From positions 1-5,992 of the forward strand of contig JAILEJ010000442.1 of the NCBI GenBank assembly GCA_024688095.1: DNA of 5,992 bases. The letters run 5' to 3'. Source of the DNA: Butyrivibrio sp. GTDB taxonomy: Bacteria > Bacillota > Clostridia > Lachnospirales > Lachnospiraceae. The first letter of the stretch is position 1. Each line of letters begins with the position of its first letter. A program made the translations under genes and the position numbers. A model generated the notes under the pieces. That model searched no databases. It saw only the letters and a program-made list of their open reading frames with translations, and was not told where the DNA came from. This document shows positions 1-5,692 of the stretch, one piece after another.

Positions 1-1161
1 GATACTTCCATGAATCTGACAGTAATAAAGAGCCTTTTAAAACCTACAGAAGTTCTTCTTGATACAGCTATGAGTGGCCATGAAATGCTCGAAATGGTCA
101 CAAAACAAATATATGACATTATATTTATAGATTACAGGATGCCTGAAATGGATGGAATTGAAGCTCTAAAGAACCTGAAAGCTCTAAATACAAATCTTTC
201 TCCATCTGCTCCTTGTATAGTTCTTACAGCAAATGTAATATCCGGAGCAAAACAGCATTTTGTTTCTGAAGGATTTGATGATTATCTTAGTAAACCAATT
301 GATTCAGAAGAACTGGAAGAAATGCTTTATAAATATCTGCCTAAGGATAAACTTATTACAGAATCGCAGAATACCTCTGATGATCTTGTTCTTACAGAAA
401 AAGAAATGGAAATACTAAATTCCATAGGCATAGATGATAAAAAAGATGATAATACAAATATGGAAGTAATAAGTGACTTCCTAAAAGGTCTTGAAGTTAT
501 GAACTTTGAGCCCTCTTCTCCAGATAGTAATACAAATACTGATAGTAATGAATTCTCCTCCAATGAAGATGCATCTGCAAAATACAAAGAGATCATTAAC
601 AGATTGGAAGGAGTTGATACTAAAACAGGCATTCTTCACTGTATGGACGAAGAAACCTACGTTGAAATCCTAAAAGACTATTATGATCATATAACTGAAA
701 AAGCTGATAAGATTGAATCGTATATGAATGAAGGTGATTTTAAGAACTATACAGTACTTGTTCATGCCCTTAAGAGTTCCTCAAGAACTATAGGCGCACT
801 TGAACTTGGTGACAAAGCTGAATACCTTGAAAAGTGTGGCGACGATCAGAATATATCTGAAATTAATGCCAGGACACCCGAACTTTTGGAGCTATATAGA
901 AGCTACCTTAAAAAACTATCTCCTGTGGCTCCAGAAGACGCCTCTAATGATTCCAGAGAAGAAATTCCTCTGTCCAATCTTCATGACGCTTATATGACCA
1001 TTAAAGAGCTTATTTCGGTATTTGATTTTGATTCAGCTGAAGCTGTTATGGAAATGCTTGAGGAATACTCCATACCGGAATCTGAAAAAGACAAATATGA
1101 TAAAGTAGTTTCGCTTATGAGAAACTTTGATCAGGCTGGTTTATTAGAGATATTAAATTAA
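1..1161 (+). CDS. Hybrid sensor histidine kinase, C-terminal part (receiver + HPt), 5' truncated
   Basis: This is the 3' end of a multidomain phosphorelay protein; the reading frame is open to the left edge, so the start and any sensor or kinase domains lie outside. Counting from the first codon, residues 1-115 are most of a receiver domain. The fragment opens with DTSMNL, the usual continuation of the acidic VDD motif. The phospho-accepting Asp is D44 in IFIDYRMPEMDG, the conserved Thr is T77 in VLTAN, and the conserved Lys is K98 in SKP. A low-complexity linker rich in Asp, Asn and Ser (about 120-192) leads to an HPt domain (about 195-305), whose phospho-His is H255 in HALKSS. A further helical segment (about 325-386) ends the protein. 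Phosphate would pass kinase to D44 to H255 and on to a separate regulator. The first internal ATG at 10 is not a real start, because it would remove the first receiver strand. No terminator is visible after the stop. Input signal unknown. Confidence 0.9.
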   Translation, partial: DTSMNLTVIKSLLKPTEVLLDTAMSGHEMLEMVTKQIYDIIFIDYRMPEMDGIEALKNLKALNTNLSPSAPCIVLTANVISGAKQHFVSEGFDDYLSKPIDSEELEEMLYKYLPKDKLITESQNTSDDLVLTEKEMEILNSIGIDDKKDDNTNMEVISDFLKGLEVMNFEPSSPDSNTNTDSNEFSSNEDASAKYKEIINRLEGVDTKTGILHCMDEETYVEILKDYYDHITEKADKIESYMNEGDFKNYTVLVHALKSSSRTIGALELGDKAEYLEKCGDDQNISEINARTPELLELYRSYLKKLSPVAPEDASNDSREEIPLSNLHDAYMTIKELISVFDFDSAEAVMEMLEEYSIPESEKDKYDKVVSLMRNFDQAGLLEILN

Positions 1162-1174
1162 GTAATTTCTCTGC

Positions 1175-1206
1175 TTGACACCGTCACATTTGGATGATAA
1201 TATAAT
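1175..1206 (+). promoter_or_regulatory. Promoter of tRNA-Leu
   Basis: A perfect -35 box TTGACA lies at 1175-1180. The -10 is ambiguous. TATAAT at 1201-1206 is perfect but gives a long 20-nt spacer, while GATAAT at 1196-1201 gives a short 15-nt spacer. Either places the transcription start roughly 10-20 nt before the tRNA at 1226. It begins only 14 nt after the stop of the kinase gene, so the tRNA is likely its own transcription unit. Confidence 0.7.
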
Positions 1207-1225
1207 CCTTGCTTGTGAAAAGCAT

Positions 1226-1307
1226 GCGGATGTGGCGGAATTGGCAGACGCGCTAGATTTAGGTTCTAGTGTTTCCCGACGTGCAGGTTCAAGTCCTGTC
1301 ATCCGCA
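1226..1307 (+). tRNA. tRNA-Leu(UAG)
   Basis: This is a class II tRNA of 82 nt with the long variable arm expected for leucine. The acceptor stem pairs GCGGATG (1226-1232) with CATCCGC (1300-1306), followed by discriminator A at 1307. The anticodon stem is CTAGA/TCTAG around loop TTTAGGT, giving anticodon TAG at 1260-1262, which reads CUN leucine codons. The T arm contains GGTTCAAGTCC. The 3' CCA is not encoded (TAG follows the discriminator) and must be added by tRNA nucleotidyltransferase. It is the only + strand tRNA here and faces the six-tRNA operon. Confidence 0.97.
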
Positions 1308-1310
1308 TAG

Positions 1311-1342
1311 AAAAAAGATTACCGATTTCGGTAATCTTTTTT
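1311..1342 (+). terminator. Intrinsic terminator after tRNA-Leu
   Basis: A near-perfect inverted repeat lies directly after the tRNA: AAGATTACCG pairs with CGGTAATCTT around loop ATTT, followed by a run of T (1337-1342). The A run on the 5' side extends the stem and gives a T run on the other strand, so it may act in both directions and back up the terminator of the opposing tRNA operon. Confidence 0.9.
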
Positions 1343-1374
1343 GTTATATCAAAAAGACCTTTATGATTGTAACG

Positions 1375-1416
1375 AAAAAACCTCAATCCCTTATTTCCAA
1401 AGGACTGAGGTTTTTG
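1375..1416 (-). terminator. Intrinsic terminator of the six-tRNA operon
   Basis: On the minus strand, CCTCAGTCC pairs with GGGATTGAGG through 9 bp including one G-U, with a loop of about 11 nt, and is followed by six T (A run at 1375-1380 on the + strand). It begins about 8 nt past the 3' end of tRNA-Lys. A preceding A run (minus strand) extends the stem, so weak activity on the + strand is possible. Confidence 0.88.
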
Positions 1417-1423
1417 CTAGTAA

Positions 1424-1496
1424 TGAGACACGGGGGATTCGAACCCCCGACAACTTGATTAAAAGTCAAGTGCTCTACCACCTGAGCTAGTATCCC
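1424..1496 (-). tRNA. tRNA-Lys(UUU)
   Basis: This 73-nt tRNA is the last gene of the minus-strand operon. Acceptor GGGATAC pairs with GTGTCTC through 7 bp with two G-U wobbles, and the discriminator is A. The anticodon arm ACTTG-type stem closes a loop reading CTTTTAA, giving anticodon TTT, which decodes AAA and AAG. The T arm has GGGGGTTCGAATCCCCC. CCA is not encoded (TTA follows). The operon terminator begins 8 nt downstream. Confidence 0.97.
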
Positions 1497-1550
1497 ATAT
1501 TCAATTACGCTGCCTTCAATTACTTATGGCAACAAGTTAAAGTAGCCAAA

Positions 1551-1622
1551 CTGGGCTAGCGGGATTCGAACCCACGAATGCAGCAGTCAAAGTGCTGTGC
1601 CTTACCGCTTGGCGATAGCCCA
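1551..1622 (-). tRNA. tRNA-Gln(UUG)
   Basis: This 72-nt tRNA has acceptor TGGGCTA pairing with TAGCCCA and discriminator G. The U1-A72 first pair is a typical feature of bacterial glutamine tRNAs. The anticodon stem CAGCA/TGCTG closes loop CTTTGAC, giving anticodon TTG. The T arm is GTGGGTTCGAATCCCGC. No encoded CCA. It sits 54 nt upstream of tRNA-Lys and 34 nt downstream of tRNA-His in the operon. Confidence 0.97.
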
Positions 1623-1656
1623 AAGTGTCAACCAAGCCTACACTTTTGTTGTAAAG

Positions 1657-1731
1657 GGTGGATAGTGGGACTCGAACCCACGGTCTCCAGAACCACAATC
1701 TGGCGCGCTAACCAACTGCGCCATACCCACC
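1657..1731 (-). tRNA. tRNA-His(GUG)
   Basis: The acceptor GTGGGTA pairs with TATCCAC. An extra encoded G-1 at 1731 lies opposite C73 at 1657, the identity element recognised by histidyl-tRNA synthetase. The anticodon stem CCAGA/TCTGG closes loop TTGTGGT, giving anticodon GTG. The T arm is GTGGGTTCGAGTCCCAC. CCA is not encoded. Without the G-1 base the gene would span 1657-1730. Confidence 0.97.
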
Positions 1732-1785
1732 ATACTGGTGTTAACCACGATTCTTATGTCACTCTTTGCAAGTTTACATAAAAAA

Positions 1786-1859
<74 letters not shown>

Positions 1860-1895
1860 ACAATCCATACAGCAACTGTATAATCAGTTCTGCAA

Positions 1896-1966
1896 AGCAG
1901 GTGATGGGAATCGAACCCACGTATCCAGCTTGGAAGGCTGGTGTTCTACCATTGAACTACACCTGC
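1896..1966 (-). tRNA. tRNA-Gly(UCC)
   Basis: This 71-nt tRNA has acceptor GCAGGTG pairing perfectly with CACCTGC and discriminator T (U73), usual for bacterial glycine tRNAs. The anticodon stem CCAGC/GCTGG closes loop CTTCCAA, giving anticodon TCC, which reads GGA and GGG. The T arm is GTGGGTTCGATTCCCAT. No encoded CCA. Only 17 nt separate it from tRNA-Pro, the shortest spacer in the operon. Confidence 0.97.
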
Positions 1967-1983
1967 ATATTTAGTTGAAAAAA

Positions 1984-2058
1984 TCGGGGTGACAGGATTC
2001 GAACCTGCGACCTCCTGGTCCCAAACCAGGCGCTCTAGCCAAGCTGAGCCACACCCCG
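1984..2058 (-). tRNA. tRNA-Pro(UGG)
   Basis: This 75-nt tRNA is the first gene of the six-tRNA operon. Acceptor CGGGGTG pairs perfectly with CACCCCG, and C1-G72 is the bacterial proline identity pair. The discriminator is A. The anticodon stem CCTGG/CCAGG closes loop TTTGGGA, giving anticodon TGG. The T arm is GCAGGTTCGAATCCTGT. No encoded CCA. It lies about 35 nt downstream of the inferred transcription start. Confidence 0.97.
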
Positions 2059-2071
2059 TTTCTTAAGTGTT

Positions 2072-2095
2072 TTGCGCCGTTTCCCTCACGCGCAA
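2072..2095 (-). other. Leader hairpin in the tRNA operon transcript
   Basis: On the minus strand TTGCGC and GCGCAA form a perfect 6-bp inverted repeat around a 12-nt loop. It starts at or next to the predicted transcription start (about 2094) and ends 13 nt before tRNA-Pro. It could be a processing signal or simply protect the 5' end of the precursor. It lacks a T run, so it is not an intrinsic terminator. Function inferred only. Confidence 0.4.
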
Positions 2096-2100
2096 GTAGA

Positions 2101-2130
2101 ATTATATCTCAATATGCAAACAGTTGTCAA
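2101..2130 (-). promoter_or_regulatory. Promoter of the six-tRNA operon
   Basis: On the minus strand a perfect -35 TTGACA (2125-2130) and a perfect -10 TATAAT (2101-2106) are separated by 18 nt. This is a strong vegetative sigma-A type promoter, as expected for stable RNA. It starts only 10 nt past the yfcE stop, so the tRNAs have a dedicated start even though the upstream genes run the same way. No terminator separates yfcE from it. Confidence 0.9.
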
Positions 2131-2139
2131 CACATTTTT

Positions 2140-2634
2140 TCAATTTTTTTCTAAAAACTTTATTTCGTAATTAATTGTACCATCATAATCCATATTTAGA
2201 ACAACGTAAGACGGCAATCTATTGCTCTGGCGCGGGTATGACAAGCTTCCCGGATTGAATATATAAAATCCATCTTCTTCCTTTGCAACAGGTTTATGTG
2301 TATGTCCAAACATAATAATATCTGTTTTTCTTGCAAAAGCTTCTTCTTTTAAAATTTCCAAATCCATATTTACGCCATATCTATGTCCATGAGTCAGAAA
2401 TACATAATGACCACAAAGTTCAAATTCCTGTTCAGCTGGTAATGTTGAAAAGAAATCATTATTTCCTTTGATCATTCTTGTAGGAATACTTCCAGTACGC
2501 TCTATTATCTCTTTTTCCTTACCTTCTATATCCCCGCAGTGTATTATAAGACTAAGAGGCTTTTCAGCCTCTATCGCTCTATACAGGTTATTATCCATTC
2601 CATGAGTATCACTAACTAATAATATCTTATGCAT
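2140..2634 (-). CDS. yfcE: YfcE/MJ0936-type metallophosphoesterase (phosphodiesterase)
   Basis: A 164-residue cytosolic calcineurin-like phosphoesterase, full length for the small YfcE/YsnB family. Metal-binding and catalytic motifs appear in order: D9 and H11 in SDTHG, D35 in CGD, N58-D60 in GNND, H82 in THGH, and H111 and H113 in GHTH, followed by NPGS at 127-130. Related enzymes hydrolyse phosphodiester bonds with two bound metal ions; the physiological substrate is not known. The ATG overlaps the rdgB stop as TGATG, and a GGAG 10 nt upstream inside rdgB serves as ribosome binding site, so translation is probably coupled. The same order (rdgB homologue then yfcE homologue) occurs in Bacillus subtilis as ysnA-ysnB. 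No terminator is visible before the tRNA promoter. Confidence 0.92.
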   Translation of the reverse strand: MHKILLVSDTHGMDNNLYRAIEAEKPLSLIIHCGDIEGKEKEIIERTGSIPTRMIKGNNDFFSTLPAEQEFELCGHYVFLTHGHRYGVNMDLEILKEEAFARKTDIIMFGHTHKPVAKEEDGFYIFNPGSLSYPRQSNRLPSYVVLNMDYDGTINYEIKFLEKN

Positions 2635-3257
2635 CAGATCAGTTCTCCGATTTCCTTAAGCTTTTCTGCCATCATTCTAAGAGCCTTTCCTCTATGGCTA
2701 AGCGCATTCTTTTCTTCTTCTGTTATTTCTGCAGAAGTTTTTCCAAGTTCTGGCAAAACAAAAATTGGATCATATCCAAATCCGTTTTCTCCTGCTATTT
2801 CATATCCAATCCGACCTTCCATTGTGCCTCTTACAGTAAGTACTTCTCCACTTGGAAGAGCTGCAGAAACAGCACACACAAATCTTGCTGTACGCTTCTC
2901 ATCAGGTACTCCTGAAAGTCTTTCTATAATATTATTATTCTTTTCGGTATATGACGTGTCTTTTCCAAGATATCTTGCAGAATATATGCCAGGTTCTTTA
3001 TTAAGGTAGTCTACTTCAAGGCCTGAATCATCTGACATGATTACGGCATCCTTATACTCCTCTGAATTAGCCTTTAGATATTCCTGAACAGCAAGAACTT
3101 TTATTTTGGAATTTTCCTCAAAGCTGTTTCCATTTTCATCAACATCTATATCAGCTCCGGCTTCTTTCATTGAAACTATATCCGTAGCTATATCTCCAAG
3201 AATTTCTCTGATTTCACGAAGTTTATCTTTATTTCCAGTTGCAAAAACTATTTTCAT
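2634..3257 (-). CDS. rdgB: XTP/dITP diphosphatase, RdgB/HAM1 family
   Basis: A 207-residue housecleaning enzyme that hydrolyses non-canonical purine nucleotides (XTP, ITP, dITP) to the monophosphate and pyrophosphate, keeping deaminated bases out of DNA and RNA. Family motifs are intact: TGNK at 7-10, SFEENS at 45-50, the catalytic and metal-binding SDDSGL at 75-80 (D76, D77), FGYDP at 160-164 and SHRGKA at 187-192. The length matches the family (about 195-205). I chose the ATG at 3257, because MKIVFATGNK is the usual N-terminus and GGGAG stands 11 nt upstream. An in-frame ATG at 3275 would add six residues (MGVRII) but has no ribosome binding site and contains that GGGAG. The stop overlaps the yfcE start by one base. 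A possible promoter lies upstream at 3304-3309, after a 106-nt gap from the amidase-like gene. Confidence 0.95.
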   Translation of the reverse strand: MKIVFATGNKDKLREIREILGDIATDIVSMKEAGADIDVDENGNSFEENSKIKVLAVQEYLKANSEEYKDAVIMSDDSGLEVDYLNKEPGIYSARYLGKDTSYTEKNNNIIERLSGVPDEKRTARFVCAVSAALPSGEVLTVRGTMEGRIGYEIAGENGFGYDPIFVLPELGKTSAEITEEEKNALSHRGKALRMMAEKLKEIGELI

Positions 3258-3268
3258 AATTATCCGCA

Positions 3269-3273
3269 CTCCC
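3269..3273 (-). promoter_or_regulatory. Ribosome binding site that sets the rdgB start
   Basis: GGGAG on the minus strand, 11 nt before the ATG at 3257. Because it overlaps and follows the alternative ATG at 3275, it can only serve the downstream start. The spacing is a little long. Confidence 0.6.
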
Positions 3274-3296
3274 ATATATATTTTATGTATTTATCC

Positions 3297-3315
3297 GTCC
3301 ACTATTATAATAGAA
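3297..3315 (-). promoter_or_regulatory. Possible promoter (-10) for rdgB-yfcE
   Basis: A perfect TATAAT lies at 3304-3309 on the minus strand in the 106-nt gap before rdgB, placing a start near 3297 and a leader of about 40 nt. The -35 region is poor (ACAAAA at 17-nt spacing). The -10 is the core of a perfect 12-bp palindrome (3302-3313), so the box reads the same on both strands. It would let rdgB-yfcE be expressed apart from the upstream genes. Confidence 0.4.
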
Positions 3316-3363
3316 TTACTATTAGCTTTTGTGACATTTTTTCTGTTAGTATTTTTAATAGTG

Positions 3364-4431
3364 TTACTCTGTTTCTTCCTCTTCGGGATTGGTTATTTCA
3401 AAAGCTTCTTCTATGCCCCTGGCAACTCCTTCTGCGACAGCCTTGAGATATTCGTCATCAGATAAATTCTCTCTATCCTGTTCATTTGTAAGACATCCTG
3501 CACTTACTACCGCAGAAGGTATCTTAGAATTCTTTAATACATCATCACACTGTGACTGCCCCTGTATTTCACCAGGCGTTACAGAATCAGTCATATATAT
3601 ATTATTAAACAGACTTTTTGCCAGCTCAAAATTACCAAATTCTCTTATAAAATAAACATCATTATAATATACATTAAAACCACTTATATCTGTATTTTCT
3701 TCAAATGAATCCGTTGAAATTTCTACAAGAAAATCCGCTCCGCTTCTTTCAATTATCTGCTCTCTTTTTTCTACAGATGTCTGCTCGTCTCTTGTTCTTG
3801 TCAAAAAAATTTTTATATCATCAGAATCTTTAAAATAATCATATACATAGGCTGCAACCTTCATATTAATATCTTTTTCCTGAAGGTCTCCACTTACATA
3901 CCCAGTATCAGTTCCACCACAAAGGGGATCTATAACAACAATATTTTCATACTTTTCGCTTGTTTCTGCCACACTTACTATAATGCATCTTTCCGAAAGT
4001 TCCACCGTCTTTTCAGATAGTCCATCAACACCAAAATTAAGGCACACAGCATCATCTGACATTTCAAGGCACTCAGCTTTAGTAAGTGAAACATCATTGT
4101 AAAGGATACTGTTTTCCTTATAAAAATTCTCATCTCTGCTATTGATATATATAAGCAGTTCTCCATCTGTGTATCTGTCATCAACAGTAATACTTGTGGA
4201 AGATACATCACTTGCAAGCGGAATTCTGAATGTTCCCGCCTGTGTGCCTGTAGTGTCATTTGAAACATGAAGATTATATTTTTCGCCATCAATATTTTCT
4301 TCATCAAGTTCGATAGCTGCATCAACAATAATAATATTTTTTGTTGCAGCCCTGTAAAAAATACTGCCAACAGCAACCACGCCATATATTCCGGCAAGTA
4401 TAGCTGTTTTCTTTAGTCCCTCATTATTCAT
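3364..4431 (-). CDS. Membrane-anchored amidase_3-like protein, probably catalytically inactive
   Basis: A 355-residue protein with an N-terminal hydrophobic helix (about 9-26) after a short Lys-containing segment. This looks like an uncleaved anchor that places the rest outside the cytoplasm. Residues about 35-155 look beta-rich and are not recognised; an AMIN-like wall-targeting role is possible. Residues 163-345 follow the N-acetylmuramoyl-L-alanine amidase (amidase_3) scaffold: VVIDPLCGG, LQEKDIN, FLTRTRD, VEKREQI, VVSAGCLTN, then the final helix AVAEGVARGI. In active enzymes the zinc ligands are His of DPGHGG, Glu of EKD and His of SIHAN, with a catalytic Glu before GFLSN. Here these are C171, E185, S239 and S310, so only one of four is kept. 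The frame is intact and not a decayed gene. The C-terminus is Glu-rich (PEEEETE). The ATG lies 12 nt after the methyltransferase stop; the nearest SD-like GGGGAG is in the end of that gene, 15 nt away. Could also be a peptidoglycan-binding or regulatory protein. Confidence 0.8.
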   Translation of the reverse strand: MNNEGLKKTAILAGIYGVVAVGSIFYRAATKNIIIVDAAIELDEENIDGEKYNLHVSNDTTGTQAGTFRIPLASDVSSTSITVDDRYTDGELLIYINSRDENFYKENSILYNDVSLTKAECLEMSDDAVCLNFGVDGLSEKTVELSERCIIVSVAETSEKYENIVVIDPLCGGTDTGYVSGDLQEKDINMKVAAYVYDYFKDSDDIKIFLTRTRDEQTSVEKREQIIERSGADFLVEISTDSFEENTDISGFNVYYNDVYFIREFGNFELAKSLFNNIYMTDSVTPGEIQGQSQCDDVLKNSKIPSAVVSAGCLTNEQDRENLSDDEYLKAVAEGVARGIEEAFEITNPEEEETE

Positions 4432-4440
4432 AGCTGTTTT
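4400..4440. repeat. 11-bp direct repeat spanning the start of the amidase-like gene
   Basis: ATAGCTGTTTT occurs at 4400-4410 and 4430-4440, exactly 30 bp apart. The right copy holds part of the start codon and its upstream spacer; the left copy encodes codons 8-11. It may be chance in AT-rich sequence. Confidence 0.5.
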
Positions 4441-4443
4441 TAT

Positions 4444-5601
4444 TTACTCCCCGCTCTTATCTCGTCTTGGAGGCTTTGGCCCCATAAACTGATAGAAGTA
4501 TGTTTTCATCATACCATTATAAATTTTTCTATTTTTACTGGCTTTAATTCCCATATATTTCTCAGCATTTTCAAATCCTGTGATCATATACATTGACCAG
4601 CTGTCAAGCGCCTTGTATCGTTCTCCAATAGTCTTATAGAGATCAGCAAGCTCATTCTTTTCACCAATTCTCTCACCATATGGCGGATTGGTTATTATAA
4701 AGCCGTATTTCTTCCTATGGCTAAGCTCTGATACACTTCTTGTCTGGAAATGTATCATTTTCTCAACTCCTGCTTTACCAGCATTTATTCGAGCAATTTC
4801 AGTCATTTCAGGATCTACATCATATCCCTGAATGTCTACATTAAGGTCTAGCTTGATTTCTTCTCTGGCTTCGTCTCTGACATCCTTCCAGTTCTCTGGC
4901 GTTATAATATGCTTCCAGCTTTCTGCTGTAAAACTTCTGTTAAGTCCAGGAGCTATACCTGCAGCCATCATAGCTGCTTCTATTGGAAAGGTACCACTAC
5001 CGCAAAATGGATCAACTAATATTCTATCCTCTTTCCAGGGTGTAAGCATGATAAGTGCTGCAGCAAGATTTTCAGCTATAGGAGCCTTTGACTCAAGCCT
5101 TCTATATCCCCTTTTATGAAGAGAATCCCCAGTTGAGTCAAGTGTTACTGTAACTTCATCCTTCATAAGAAAAACTCTTACAGGGAAGCTTTCTCCATCT
5201 TCATCAAACCAGCTTACATTATATTTTTCTTTAAGTCTTTCTACCATTGCCTTTTTCATAATGGACTGAATATCAGACGGGCTAAAAAGTTTGCTCTTAA
5301 CGCTGGCAGCCTTTTTTACCCAGAATTTGCCATTCTTTGGTATAAATTCTTCCCATGGAAGTGCCTTTGTCCCCTGAAAAAGATCTTCGAAAGTTTCCGC
5401 ATGAAAGCTTCCAATCTTCACCAGAACTCTTTCTGCACTTCTAAGTCCGATATTGGCACGAACAACAGCATCTGCATCTCCGGCAAAAGTAATTCTGCCA
5501 TCAACAGACTCTGTAATGTCATAACCAAGGTCTATTATTTCCCTTTTTAACACAGCCTCAAGTCCAAAATGACAAGGGCATACAATTTCAAATTTCTGCA
5601 T
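4444..5601 (-). CDS. rlmL: THUMP-domain class I SAM-dependent rRNA methyltransferase (RlmL/YpsC family)
   Basis: A 385-residue cytosolic enzyme of the COG0116 family, which transfers a methyl group from S-adenosylmethionine to a guanine N2 of 23S rRNA. It corresponds to the N-terminal half of E. coli RlmKL (m2G2445) and to Bacillus YpsC; the exact target here is inferred. Residues about 40-155 form the RNA-binding ferredoxin-like/THUMP region. The linker KRGYRR at 163-168 is typical of the family. SAM-binding motif I is DPFCGSGTF (197-205) and the catalytic NPPYGER is at 305-311. An acidic motif GYDVDPEM (259-266) lies between them. The start is the ATG at 5601, with AAAAGGAAA 3-11 nt upstream. 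A TTG at 5616 in the same frame would add five residues but overlaps that ribosome binding site. It is the first gene of the run that leads into the amidase-like gene. The symbol follows common annotation practice rather than proof of site. Confidence 0.92.
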   Translation of the reverse strand: MQKFEIVCPCHFGLEAVLKREIIDLGYDITESVDGRITFAGDADAVVRANIGLRSAERVLVKIGSFHAETFEDLFQGTKALPWEEFIPKNGKFWVKKAASVKSKLFSPSDIQSIMKKAMVERLKEKYNVSWFDEDGESFPVRVFLMKDEVTVTLDSTGDSLHKRGYRRLESKAPIAENLAAALIMLTPWKEDRILVDPFCGSGTFPIEAAMMAAGIAPGLNRSFTAESWKHIITPENWKDVRDEAREEIKLDLNVDIQGYDVDPEMTEIARINAGKAGVEKMIHFQTRSVSELSHRKKYGFIITNPPYGERIGEKNELADLYKTIGERYKALDSWSMYMITGFENAEKYMGIKASKNRKIYNGMMKTYFYQFMGPKPPRRDKSGE

Positions 5602-5604
5602 AAA

Positions 5605-5613
5605 TTTCCTTTT
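5605..5613 (-). promoter_or_regulatory. Ribosome binding site that sets the methyltransferase start
   Basis: AAAAGGAAA on the minus strand, with AGG 6 nt before the ATG at 5601. It lies inside the extension that would be translated from the TTG at 5616, which argues for the ATG. Confidence 0.75.
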
Positions 5614-5655
5614 CAATTTTTTTAATAAGTAACATATAATTATCCCAAACTTCTA

Positions 5656-5673
5656 GATCTCATTGATCTCATT
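5656..5673. repeat. Tandem 9-bp repeat in the lacZ-methyltransferase gap
   Basis: GATCTCATT occurs twice head to tail (5656-5664 and 5665-5673), and a related ATTGATCATATTG stands close by at 5688-5700, overlapping the lacZ stop. The 91-nt gap (5602-5692) holds no clear terminator and no promoter I could defend. The repeat may be a regulator site or chance. Confidence 0.5.
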
Positions 5674-5692
5674 TTTGCATACAAGATATTGA

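Noticed and set aside
327..632. A minus-strand frame of 101 codons opposite the kinase linker
   Set aside because: Antisense to a Ser/Asp/Asn-rich linker, low complexity, no start signals.
3106..3465. A + strand frame of 119 codons with a strongly hydrophobic stretch, resembling a small membrane protein
   Set aside because: It overlaps rdgB and the amidase-like gene antisense. The hydrophobic run comes from the T-rich intergenic gap and the complement of the Glu-rich tail. No ribosome binding site or family resemblance.
3978..4397. A minus-strand frame of 139 codons inside the amidase-like gene
   Set aside because: A shifted-frame shadow fully inside a gene with clear motifs; rich in Met/Leu from AT bias and without recognisable domains.
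5655..5673. AGATC/GATCT hairpin followed by TTTTT, considered as a terminator
   Set aside because: The stem is only 5 bp of AT-rich pairing, and the T run lies on the + strand, the wrong orientation for lacZ.
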